A program made the position numbers and the translations under genes. The notes under the pieces are model-generated. The model searched no databases and was not told the DNA's origin. It saw only the letters and a program-made list of their open reading frames with translations. From NCBI GenBank assembly GCA_902772615.1, contig CACYBC010000174.1, positions 1 to 15,627 on the forward strand: 15,627 bases of DNA. The letters run 5' to 3'. Positions 6,131 to 13,722 of this stretch are shown in pieces. Positions within the stretch are counted from its first letter, which is position 1, and the number at the start of each line of letters is the position of its first letter. This DNA is from an uncultured Ruminococcus sp. GTDB taxonomy: Bacteria > Bacillota > Clostridia > Oscillospirales > Ruminococcaceae.

Positions 6131-7077
6131 GGAAAAACGATGTCATAGCTTTTTTTGCACGACTGGCTCCAAATTGGGATGAACGCAGCAAGAAGAACAG
6201 CAAAATAGTCGATGTCATCCTTGATAATGCCGGCGTAAGCCAGGAAAAAGCAGTCCTGGATGTCGCCTGCGGAACAGGCATACTGATACCGGATTATCTT
6301 AAAAGAGGTGTTTCCTCGGTCACCGCGATAGACATTACTCCTGAAATGACGCAGATAGCCAGGGATAAATATCCGCAGGATAATGTCACCGTGATCTGCG
6401 GTGACGCGGCGGAAATAGATTACGGGAAGAAATTCGACTGCATAGTCGTATATAATGCTCTCCCGCATTTCCCGGATCCGTCTCTACTTATCTACCGGCT
6501 AGCATCTTCACTGAAGCCCGGCGGTATTCTGACCGTAGCCCATGGACTCAGCAGAAATGCGATAAACTCAGTTCACACCGGAGCAGAACACGTCTCCAAC
6601 GGATTGATGCCTGCAGAAAAACTTGCAGAAGTGTTCGGAAGGTATCTGACCGTAACTGCTGTCATAGATGACGATCAGATGTACCAGGTAGCGGGAAAAC
6701 TTGAAAGAGATTTAACTGGAATTCAACCGCCGGAAGCAATAACCGGAGAACAAATGTGTTTTGAAAAGGAGAATACAATGCACGAGCACGAACATGAGCA
6801 TATGCATGAGCATATGCATGAACATCATCACGATCACGGACATACACATGAGGATATCACAGCGTTTGAAAGCACGGAGCAGGCTGTGAGGATCTTGGGC
6901 TATATGCTTGACCATAACAGATCTCATGCAGAGGAACTGCACGAGATATGTCATAGGCTGGAGGCGTCCGGAAAGGAGACGGCCGCGGAATACCTGGATA
7001 AAGCTGTCGATGCATTCCGTGACGGAAATGAACTGATGGACAAGGCGCTCCGTGCCCTGAACGGGGAGGAGGAATGA
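6127..7077 (+). CDS. SAM-dependent methyltransferase fused to a His-rich nickel-binding (CooJ-like) module
   Basis: 316 residues from the ATG that overlaps the leader ORF stop. Residues about 1-195 form a class I SAM methyltransferase: MRKNDVIAFFARLAP start, motif I VLDVACGTG at 43-51, an acidic strand-2 end TAIDIT (66-71), and LKPGGIL at 129-135. After a linker, Met218 begins a segment with 13 histidines in 24 residues (219-241), as in nickel-storing tails of CooJ, HypB or UreE. A helical C-terminus (about 250-311) follows with a second His/Cys cluster: His263, His267, His272, Cys275, His276. Methyl acceptor unknown. Its place before cooT and cooC suggests that the His-rich half acts as the nickel chaperone. 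The GTG at 6010 is in frame but lacks a ribosome site. An internal SD and start at 6778 suggests a fusion of two former genes, or production of both a long and a short protein. Confidence 0.85.
   Translation: MRKNDVIAFFARLAPNWDERSKKNSKIVDVILDNAGVSQEKAVLDVACGTGILIPDYLKRGVSSVTAIDITPEMTQIARDKYPQDNVTVICGDAAEIDYGKKFDCIVVYNALPHFPDPSLLIYRLASSLKPGGILTVAHGLSRNAINSVHTGAEHVSNGLMPAEKLAEVFGRYLTVTAVIDDDQMYQVAGKLERDLTGIQPPEAITGEQMCFEKENTMHEHEHEHMHEHMHEHHHDHGHTHEDITAFESTEQAVRILGYMLDHNRSHAEELHEICHRLEASGKETAAEYLDKAVDAFRDGNELMDKALRALNGEEE
6765..6780 (+). promoter_or_regulatory. Internal ribosome binding site and ATG for the His-rich module alone
   Basis: AAAGGAG (6765-6771) lies 6 bases before an in-frame ATG at 6778, exactly where the His-rich module begins. 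Initiation here would give a free 99-residue protein (6778-7077) with the His-rich segment at its N-terminus. This site is better than anything directly in front of the full-length start. It could be a relic of separate genes. Confidence 0.6.
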
Positions 7078-7080
7078 CAT

Positions 7081-7503
7081 ATGTGTCTGTCAACACTGTA
7101 CGGGATCAAAAATGAAAAGCGCGAGAAACTCGGTGAGTACATCAGCAATGTATCCTTCAGAGACGGAGCATTCGTCTTCACCGATGTAATGGGAAATGAG
7201 TTTTCATTGAAGGGGAACATCCGTTCTCTTGACCTTGTGCGCAACGAGATACTGATAGACCTCGAGGAGCGCAGGAAGGCCAAATACGAAATGATCCGCG
7301 AGATATACAACAAGTGTTCCGGGAATCAGATGAGGGATGTGTTCGTAAGCGATCTGGAGACTGAGGACCCCGAAGAATATGTCCGCGACATGCTCAAAGG
7401 AAAGGAAGTAACTCTGGGAAGAGAAGACCTCTCGGATGGGACGGTCATTATCGACGCAGATGTTGCAGGCCTTAAACAGCGGTTCACTTTTTCACCGGGC
7501 TGA
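7081..7503 (+). CDS. cooT: CooT-family nickel-binding protein with a C-terminal extension
   Basis: 140 residues. The first 64 or so match the CooT family: it begins MCLSTLY, keeping the invariant Cys2 whose thiolate is the nickel ligand in characterised CooT, and runs through short beta-strands (FVFTDVMGNEFSLKG) to IDLEERR. CooT proteins are usually about 65-70 residues. Here about 75 further residues follow (65-140), with one more Cys at 79 and a beta-rich end, which I do not recognise. The start lies 3 bases after the preceding stop, and its GGAGGA ribosome site is made by the last codons of the methyltransferase-His fusion, so the two are tightly coupled. With the His-rich neighbour and CooC it forms a nickel-delivery set for the A-cluster of AcsB and perhaps for the C-cluster of a CODH encoded elsewhere. 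Confidence 0.8.
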   Translation: MCLSTLYGIKNEKREKLGEYISNVSFRDGAFVFTDVMGNEFSLKGNIRSLDLVRNEILIDLEERRKAKYEMIREIYNKCSGNQMRDVFVSDLETEDPEEYVRDMLKGKEVTLGREDLSDGTVIIDADVAGLKQRFTFSPG

Positions 7504-7546
7504 TCCGCCGAATGCAGGTTAGATTAATTATTTACGGAGGCAGTTT

Positions 7547-8320
7547 ATGTCAACTTTTACTCTGGCAGTAGCCGGAAAGGGAGGAACAGGCAAGACCACT
7601 ATCTGCGGAATGCTGATCGACTGGCTTTGCAAGAACGGGAAAACACCCGTGCTGGCTGTGGACGCCGATGCCAATTCCAACCTGAATGAAGTCCTCGGCG
7701 TCGAGATAGAGCATACACTGGGTGAGATCAGAGAGATCATCGCATCGGCAGATAATGCTGAAGTCAGTCCCATTCCGGCGAGCATGAGCAAGAAAGAGTT
7801 CATGGATGCCAAATTCCATTCAGCTCTGATCGAAGATGATGACTTTGACATGCTCGTAATGGGACGCACTCAGGGAAAGGGCTGCTACTGCTTTGTAAAC
7901 GATCTTCTTAGCGCCGAACTGAAGAAACTTCAGGGGGCTTACAAGTATATGATCGTTGATAACGAAGCCGGAATGGAGCACATCAGCAGGGGAGTCCTTC
8001 CGTCCGTCAACGCCATCGTGCTGGTCTCAGACTGCTCCAGAAGAGGCATACAGGCTGTCAGCAGGATAGCCGAACTTGTAAAAGAGGTCGATATCGGGGT
8101 CGACCATTCATATCTTATCGTCAACCGTGCCCCAAACGGGGAACTCAACGACGGCGTCAGGGAAGAGATAGAGAAGAGCGGACTTGATCTCATAGGGGTA
8201 GTGCCTCACGACGATATGGTCTACGAATACGACGGAGAAGGGAAGCCCACCGCGAAGCTTCCGGACGATTCGCCCGCAAGAGCAGCAGTCAATAAGATCG
8301 CAGAGAAGCTGTTTGCATAA
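7547..8320 (+). CDS. cooC: Nickel-insertion ATPase, CooC/AcsF type
   Basis: A 257-residue MinD/ParA-type P-loop ATPase that loads nickel into CO dehydrogenase or acetyl-CoA synthase. The deviant Walker A GKGGTGKTT is at 10-18, with the signature Lys11 used across the dimer. VDADANSN at 38-45 and VDNEAGMEHISRG around Asp138 are the switch regions. The CxC motif that binds Ni(II) between the two subunits is Cys113-Tyr-Cys115. Length fits the family. ACGGAGG lies 6 bases before the ATG. It sits between cooT and the acs genes, as AcsF does in known acetogen clusters, so the A-cluster of AcsB is the likely client. From sequence alone I cannot tell AcsF from a CODH-specific CooC, and acsA is not in the window. 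Confidence 0.93.
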   Translation: MSTFTLAVAGKGGTGKTTICGMLIDWLCKNGKTPVLAVDADANSNLNEVLGVEIEHTLGEIREIIASADNAEVSPIPASMSKKEFMDAKFHSALIEDDDFDMLVMGRTQGKGCYCFVNDLLSAELKKLQGAYKYMIVDNEAGMEHISRGVLPSVNAIVLVSDCSRRGIQAVSRIAELVKEVDIGVDHSYLIVNRAPNGELNDGVREEIEKSGLDLIGVVPHDDMVYEYDGEGKPTAKLPDDSPARAAVNKIAEKLFA

Positions 8321-8362
8321 GGCGGACCAGCACCTGTGCAAAGAGCGTCATGTTTTATGGAA

Positions 8363-8386
8363 CATATATGACACGGATCATATATG
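8363..8386. repeat. Twice-repeated CATATATG upstream of acsD
   Basis: The self-complementary octamer CATATATG occurs at 8363-8370 and 8379-8386 (16-bp period) in the 87-bp gap between cooC and acsD. It could form an A/T-rich hairpin or be a small operator. No strong promoter boxes accompany it. Confidence 0.3.
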
Positions 8387-8407
8387 CAATCATATGGAGG
8401 TAGAAAT

Positions 8408-9349
8408 ATGGCATTTACACGCAAGCCACAGACTTTTTCCTCATCCATCAACGAGGTTACTATCGGGACAGGTGAGAAGGCTGTGACTATCGGAGGGGCT
8501 AATATCATGCCCCTCTACACTTTCGATGCTCCGGCGAAGAATAAGGTCGCTGTCGGAGCTGAGATCACGGATACGGGGGTAGACCGCACGCTTCCTGGTA
8601 TCGCAGCTTACTATGACGGTGCGGAAACGATCGCGGAGATAGCAAAACGGGCTTCAGAGATGCCCGGGGCTGACTTCGTGGCGCTGGCTCTAAACGGTGC
8701 GGATCCCAATGGCGACAACCGTTCCGTGGAAGAGTGTGTGGAAGTCGCAAAGCAGGTCGCTGAAGCGATCGATGTACCGCTGGTGATCACCGGTGCAAGA
8801 AACGTTGAGAAGGATACAGAACTCTTCAGCAAGCTCGCTGAAGCCCTGCAGGGCAGGAACGTACTGTTCGTTTCAGCGAGGGAAGAGAACTACAAGACAG
8901 TGGCAGCATCTGCAGTAATGGCATACGGCAACAAGATCTCTGCGGAATCTGCCGTGGATATCAACCTTGCAAAGCAGCTCAACGTGCTTCTGTCACAAAT
9001 GGGCATCAGACCTGAGTCATATGTCATGAATGTCGGCTCTGCAGCCGCTGGATATGGGTATGATTATGTTGCATCTACGCTGGACAGGGTAAAGGATGCA
9101 GCTCTTACACAGAATGACGTGATGCTTCAGATGCCTATTATCACCCCTGTTTCCCAGGAGACCTGGGCAGTAAAAGAATCCATCGTCTCGGAAGAGGATT
9201 ATCCGGAGTGGGGCGACAGAGAGACCCGCGGAGTGGATATGGAAGTCTGTACAGCTGCGGCGGTGATCGCCGGCGGCTCAGATGCCGTTATCCTGAGACA
9301 TCCTCAGTCCGTGGCTACGATTTCCGGCATGATCGCCGATCTGATGTAA
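8408..9349 (+). CDS. acsD: Corrinoid iron-sulfur protein small subunit
   Basis: A 313-residue TIM-barrel subunit that pairs with AcsC in the cobalt protein (CFeSP), carrying methyl from AcsE to acetyl-CoA synthase and helping to hold the cobalamin at the subunit interface. The N-terminus MAFTRKPQTFSS and the block ITINEVTIGTGEKAVTIGG-like (EVTIGTGEKAVTIGG at about 18-32) are hallmarks of the family. A start at 8384 would be 8 codons longer, but GGAGG lies 7 bases before the ATG at 8408 and inside the longer version, so 8408 is the start. Length is close to other bacterial AcsD (about 310-325). It overlaps functionally with acsC, which begins 13 bp after its stop. Confidence 0.96.
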   Translation: MAFTRKPQTFSSSINEVTIGTGEKAVTIGGANIMPLYTFDAPAKNKVAVGAEITDTGVDRTLPGIAAYYDGAETIAEIAKRASEMPGADFVALALNGADPNGDNRSVEECVEVAKQVAEAIDVPLVITGARNVEKDTELFSKLAEALQGRNVLFVSAREENYKTVAASAVMAYGNKISAESAVDINLAKQLNVLLSQMGIRPESYVMNVGSAAAGYGYDYVASTLDRVKDAALTQNDVMLQMPIITPVSQETWAVKESIVSEEDYPEWGDRETRGVDMEVCTAAAVIAGGSDAVILRHPQSVATISGMIADLM

Positions 9350-9362
9350 GGGGGGTGATTCC

Positions 9363-10685
9363 ATGGCTTTAAAAGGACTTGATATTTTCAAACTGACACC
9401 CAAGACAAACTGCAAGGAATGCGGAAACCCCACCTGCATGGCTTTCGCTATGAAGGTAGCTCAGGGCGCCATTCCGATAGAAAAATGCCCGCACATGTCC
9501 GAAGAAGCACTTGCAGCGCTTTCGGATGCGACTGCTCCTCCCATGAAATCGCTGAAAGTCGGAACCGGTGCCGCCGAGCATACTCTTGGAGGAGAGACCG
9601 TTCTCCACAGGCATGAAAAGACTTTTGTGTCCGAGAACCTTTTTGCGGTATCTGCTGCAGCGGATACATTCGATGAGGAGTTCGCAGAGATAGAGAAGAT
9701 CGACTATGAGCGCATCGGAGAGCGCATGTATGTCGAAGCGATCAATCTCGAGTACACAGATAAGGATTCGTATGTACAGCTGGTTGAAAAGGCTGTCGGA
9801 AAAGGACGCCTGCTGATCCTTGATGTCAAGGATGCTGAAGCAGCTGAGGCGGCTCTTGAGATCTGTGCGTCCGAAAAACCCGTTCTCAACGGAGCGACTC
9901 CCGAGAACTATGAGAGATTTACCGAGATAGCCAAGAAGTTTGGCGTAGCGCTTGGCATCAGCGCACCGGACATCGACGCTCTGCACGATACGGCGGAAGC
10001 GGTCGAAAAACTGGGATATAAAGAACTGGTGCTGGATGTTACCGCAGCCTCTGTTAAGGACACATTTGCAAACGCAGTACAGGTGCGCAGATCTGCACTA
10101 AAGGACGGAGACCGCACCTTTGGGTATCCCTCCATTGTAGACCTCAAGAAACTGGCTGCCGGTGATCCTCACAAGCAGACAGCTCTTGCTGCGCTGTTCG
10201 TCCTGAAATACGGCTCCATTATCATTATGGAGAACATGTCATACGCGCAGGCTCTTCCGCTCTACGGACTGAGACAGAACATCTTTACCGATCCTCAGAA
10301 GCCGATGAAGGTAGCTCCCGGGATCTATCCGCTCAACGGAGCAGATGAGAACAGCATATGTGCCACGACCGTCGACTTTGCGCTTACATATTTTGTTGTA
10401 TCCGGTGAGATGGAGAGAAGCGGAGTGCCGGTCAACCTCCTGATCTCTGATGCCGGAGGATATTCGGTCCTTACGGCATGGGCTGCCGGAAAATTCAGCG
10501 CGGGCAGCATTGCCAAATTCATAAAAGATTACGAGATCGAAGACAAGATCAAGAACAGGACTCTTATCATCCCCGGAAAAGCGGCTGTGCTGAAAGGGGA
10601 ACTGGAGGAGAGACTGCCTGAATGGAGCGTCGTCGTAGCTCCCAATGAGGCGACGAACCTTGTCAAATTCCTGAAAGAACTTTAA
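9363..10685 (+). CDS. acsC: Corrinoid iron-sulfur protein large subunit
   Basis: The 440-residue large subunit of CFeSP. The N-terminal domain carries the [4Fe-4S] cluster on Cys17, Cys20, Cys25 and Cys42 (spacing CX2CX4CX16C), within a TNCKECGNPTC block typical of CdhD/AcsC-type proteins. A TIM barrel follows (about 90-320). The C-terminal Rossmann-like domain (about 330-440; YFVVSGEMERSGVPVNLL, then LLISDAGGYSV) binds cobalamin in base-off form. The cluster delivers the electron that resets Co(II) to Co(I). The ATG has a GGGGGG/TGA-type ribosome site just upstream. It lies in the order acsD-acsC-acsE, with 23 bp to the next gene. All four cluster cysteines are present and the length is normal, so it should be functional. 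Confidence 0.97.
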   Translation: MALKGLDIFKLTPKTNCKECGNPTCMAFAMKVAQGAIPIEKCPHMSEEALAALSDATAPPMKSLKVGTGAAEHTLGGETVLHRHEKTFVSENLFAVSAAADTFDEEFAEIEKIDYERIGERMYVEAINLEYTDKDSYVQLVEKAVGKGRLLILDVKDAEAAEAALEICASEKPVLNGATPENYERFTEIAKKFGVALGISAPDIDALHDTAEAVEKLGYKELVLDVTAASVKDTFANAVQVRRSALKDGDRTFGYPSIVDLKKLAAGDPHKQTALAALFVLKYGSIIIMENMSYAQALPLYGLRQNIFTDPQKPMKVAPGIYPLNGADENSICATTVDFALTYFVVSGEMERSGVPVNLLISDAGGYSVLTAWAAGKFSAGSIAKFIKDYEIEDKIKNRTLIIPGKAAVLKGELEERLPEWSVVVAPNEATNLVKFLKEL

Positions 10686-10708
10686 TTAAGGATAAAAGGA
10701 GAACGATA

Positions 10709-11494
10709 ATGGGTAAATTCGTAGTCATCGGTGAACGAATCCACTGCATCTCACCCGTCATCAAAAAAGCGATGGAGGAGATGAATCCGGAACCGATCGT
10801 CAAAAGAGCCAAGGAACAGATCGCGGCAGGAGCCACTTATATCGATGTGAACATCGGACCTGCAGAGAAGAACGGCCCTGAACTGATGAAGTGGGCAGTC
10901 AAGACGATCCAGGAAGCCTGCAATAATGTTCCTCTTGCTCTTGACACCTCAAACCGCGCGGCTATCGAAGCCGGTATCTCCGTGTATGACCGCACCAACG
11001 GCAAGCCGATCGTCAACTCCGCCGATGCCGGAGACAGGATCGAGAACATCGATCTCGCCGCAGCGAACGATGCCATAGTGGTCGCCCTGTGCTCAAAAGC
11101 CGGAGTCCCCTCCGACAATGATGAGCGCATGGCCTACTGCCAGGAGATGCTGGAACGCGGAATGATGGCCGGCATGGAGGCAGAGGATATGTGGTTTGAC
11201 CCGCTGTTCCTCGTCATCAAGGGAATGCAGGACAAGCAGATGGATGTCCTGGAGTTCATCGGACAGCTCGCGGACATGGGACTCAATTCCACAGGCGGAC
11301 TCTCCAATGTCTCGAACGGAACGCCGAAGCATATCCGACCGATACTGGAGAGCGCCACAGTCGCAATGGCAATGAACAGAGGCCTCACTTCAGCCATCAT
11401 GAATCCCTGTGATGCCAGGCTGATGGAGACCGTCAAAGCCGCTGATATCATAAAGAACAACTTCCTGTACGCCGACTCCTTCTTGGAGCTTTAA
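10709..11494 (+). CDS. acsE: 5-methyltetrahydrofolate:corrinoid iron-sulfur protein methyltransferase
   Basis: 261 residues, the size of the Moorella enzyme, with the pterin-binding TIM-barrel signature. It moves the methyl of methyltetrahydrofolate to Co(I) of AcsCD and so joins the methyl and carbonyl branches. The residues expected to hold and protonate the pterin are Asp79 (LALDTSN), Asn103 (PIVNS), Asp164 (WFDP) and Asn200 (GLSNVSN). The N-terminus VVIGERIH matches AcsE. AAAGGAG lies 7 bases before the ATG. Its position between acsC and acsB separates it from the MT II paralogue at 4087-4896, which has lost the acs context and is more diverged (CIDSPN and HIDP in place of LALDTSN and WFDP). 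Confidence 0.96.
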   Translation: MGKFVVIGERIHCISPVIKKAMEEMNPEPIVKRAKEQIAAGATYIDVNIGPAEKNGPELMKWAVKTIQEACNNVPLALDTSNRAAIEAGISVYDRTNGKPIVNSADAGDRIENIDLAAANDAIVVALCSKAGVPSDNDERMAYCQEMLERGMMAGMEAEDMWFDPLFLVIKGMQDKQMDVLEFIGQLADMGLNSTGGLSNVSNGTPKHIRPILESATVAMAMNRGLTSAIMNPCDARLMETVKAADIIKNNFLYADSFLEL

Positions 11495-11518
11495 CCAAAT
11501 AAAGAGAGGAAAACAATC

Positions 11519-13660
11519 ATGAGCGTTTTAACAGATCTTATCTACGGCGGATCGAACGCGGTGGCCGGCCTTACCGAAGGCGCAGTCAACGATGCGATCG
11601 CAAAGTACGGGGAAGATAAGCCGGTAATCCTTCCGGGCACTGCTTATTTCCTTCCCACCATCTATGCCGCAACAGGTGTCAAGGTCGAGAAACTCGGCGA
11701 TCTGCCTGCGTGTGTAGGAGTTCTCAAGTCACTCATCACCAATCAGGAAGATCTGGGTCAGGCACTGAATGCAGGTCTTGCAACAGCAGTTGGCGCTGAG
11801 ATTCTTGAAGCACTGAAATATGTTGAGAGCGATGACCCCTATGCAAATGAGCCCGGGATCGGGTTCGTCCCGGACCCCATCATCCGTTCTCTCGGTGTTC
11901 CGCTCGTTACCGGAGATATCCCCGGCGTGGCAGTCGTGCTCGGCGAAGCGGGAGATCCCGCTGATGTCGCTGCGGTGGTCAGAGATTATCAGGACAAAGG
12001 CCTGCTGACCTTCCTCGTGGGAAAAGTCATCGATCAGGTCCTTGAGAAGAATGTCAGAGCCGGCCTGGAATACCGTGTTATCCCGCTCGGTTACGATGTG
12101 ACTTCCGTGATCCATGTCGTCACTGTAGCAGTCCGTGCCGCCCTTATCTTCGGCGGACTGACGCCAGGCGACCTGCCCGGACTTCTTGCTTATACAAAAG
12201 ACAGGGTTCCTGCCTTCGTCAACACATTCGGAAACATTGACAGCGTAGTAGTGTCTGCCGGTGCAGGCGCCATCGCTCTTGGCTTCCCGGTGGTCGTAGA
12301 CATCGATCTCGGCGAAAATCAGGTCCCCGGTGCTCTTGAGTCTGTTCTTGATCACACCCAGACCGTTGCGAAGTCCCTTGAACTGCGCAATATAAAGGTC
12401 AAGGCAAAGGCCGTCTCGCTTCCCGTAAGCTTTGCTTCCGCTTTTGAAGGCGAGATCATCCGCAGAGCAAATACATATGTCGAGTTCGACTCGGATCACA
12501 ATCCCACATGCGAGCTCCTCACCATGGTAGAGAATCCTGATGAGATCGAAGACCATAAGATCACGATCGTAGGCCCGGATGTTCCCGAGAACGCCACAGA
12601 ACTCATCCGCATGCCTCTTGCGACAACTGTAAAAGTCTACGGCGCCAAGATGCAGAAGGACTTTGAGTCGGTAATCGAAAGAAGGATCCATACCTGGTTC
12701 AACTACATCGAAGGCCTCATGCATACAGGACAGAGGAACCTGTTCCGCATCCGTATCAGCAAAGACAGTTTCAACGCCGGACTCCGTCTGCGCGATCTCG
12801 GCGAAGTGCTCTACTCCATGATAATGGATGAATTCGGAAATGTCGTCGACAAGTGCGAAGTGACCCTTGTCACTGACAAAGAGAAAGTGGAAAAGATACT
12901 GGAAGAGGATGCAATGCCTGTCTATCGCTTCCGCGACAACAGACTTTCATCTCTCAGCGACGAGAGCGTCGATCAGTACTACACCTGCATACTGTGCCAG
13001 AGCTTTGCTCCTGCACACTGCTGCGTAGTCACCCCCGAACGTCTCGGACTCTGCGGAGCTGTTTCCTGGCTCGACGCGAAGGCAACCTATGAGCTCAATG
13101 CCACCGGCCCTTCACAGCCGATCCCGAAGGAAGGCCTTATAGATGAGAGACTCGGCAAATATGAATCAGTCAACAAGATGGTCGCTCAGGCAACTCACGG
13201 AGCAGTCGAGAACGTATCTCTCTACTCACTGATCGAGGATCCGATGACCAGCTGCGGCTGCTTCGAGTGCATCTGCGGTATCGAACCTCTTTCAAACGGC
13301 GTCGTGATCGTCAACCGCGAGTACTCCGGCATGACACCCACAGGAATGACCTTCGGTGAGCTGGCCTCCATGACCGGCGGCGGAGTACAGACACCCGGAT
13401 TCATGGGACATGGCCGTCACTTCATCGCTTCCAAGAAGTTCATAAGCGCTGAAGGCGGCACCGCCAGGATCGTCTGGATGCCCAAGGAACTCAAAGAGGA
13501 CCTCAGGACCCGTCTGGACAAGACTGCCAAGGAGACTCTGGGAATCGACAACTTCACCGATATGATCGGCGATGAGACCATCGCTACCGATCCCGAAGAA
13601 CTGCTCGCGTTCCTGACTGAAAAGGGACATCCGGCACTCTCCATGGATCCTATCATGTAA
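11519..13660 (+). CDS. acsB: Acetyl-CoA synthase (CODH/ACS beta subunit)
   Basis: 713 residues, the full bacterial form (about 730 in Moorella) with its N-terminal CODH-docking domain, a middle CoA-binding region and a C-terminal A-cluster domain. It condenses a methyl from CFeSP with CO and CoA to give acetyl-CoA. The A-cluster ligands line up exactly with Moorella spacing: Cys490, Cys493, Cys502 and Cys512 for the [4Fe-4S] cluster, and Cys579-Gly-Cys581 for the distal nickel, with Cys493 bridging. No frameshift or missing ligand is seen. AGAGAGG precedes the ATG. The N-terminal domain implies a partner CODH (AcsA), but none is encoded here. A perfect palindrome follows its stop. The 331-residue antisense ORF at 11729-12724 is a codon-bias shadow. 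Confidence 0.98.
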   Translation: MSVLTDLIYGGSNAVAGLTEGAVNDAIAKYGEDKPVILPGTAYFLPTIYAATGVKVEKLGDLPACVGVLKSLITNQEDLGQALNAGLATAVGAEILEALKYVESDDPYANEPGIGFVPDPIIRSLGVPLVTGDIPGVAVVLGEAGDPADVAAVVRDYQDKGLLTFLVGKVIDQVLEKNVRAGLEYRVIPLGYDVTSVIHVVTVAVRAALIFGGLTPGDLPGLLAYTKDRVPAFVNTFGNIDSVVVSAGAGAIALGFPVVVDIDLGENQVPGALESVLDHTQTVAKSLELRNIKVKAKAVSLPVSFASAFEGEIIRRANTYVEFDSDHNPTCELLTMVENPDEIEDHKITIVGPDVPENATELIRMPLATTVKVYGAKMQKDFESVIERRIHTWFNYIEGLMHTGQRNLFRIRISKDSFNAGLRLRDLGEVLYSMIMDEFGNVVDKCEVTLVTDKEKVEKILEEDAMPVYRFRDNRLSSLSDESVDQYYTCILCQSFAPAHCCVVTPERLGLCGAVSWLDAKATYELNATGPSQPIPKEGLIDERLGKYESVNKMVAQATHGAVENVSLYSLIEDPMTSCGCFECICGIEPLSNGVVIVNREYSGMTPTGMTFGELASMTGGGVQTPGFMGHGRHFIASKKFISAEGGTARIVWMPKELKEDLRTRLDKTAKETLGIDNFTDMIGDETIATDPEELLAFLTEKGHPALSMDPIM

Positions 13661-13678
13661 CTTTACATCACCCACAAT

Positions 13679-13707
13679 AACATCACCGGGATCATCCCGG
13701 TGATGTT
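13679..13707. other. Perfect intercistronic inverted repeat between acsB and acsV
   Basis: Two 14-base arms (13679-13692 and 13694-13707; AACATCACCGGGAT and its complement) meet with one base between them, in a 62-bp gap. As RNA it forms a stem of about 12 bp with a tight loop. The next bases (GCTATAGG) are not a T-run, so it is not a full terminator on the plus strand. It most likely protects the 3' end of the acsB message or marks an RNA cut site, lowering acsV relative to acsB. Confidence 0.6.
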
Positions 13708-13722
13708 GCTATAGGAGAAGAT

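Noticed and set aside
6778..6849. Repetitive cloning-tag-like or low-complexity artefact in the His codons
   Set aside because: CAC and CAT codons and intervening residues vary, and the ORF runs on into a normal helical domain, so it is a natural metal-binding segment.
8384..8407. Longer AcsD start at 8384
   Set aside because: The GGAGG used for 8408 lies inside this extension, and the family N-terminus begins at MAFTRKP.
11729..12724. 331-codon antisense ORF within acsB
   Set aside because: Codon-bias shadow of a highly conserved gene; its protein is low-complexity and lacks a domain.
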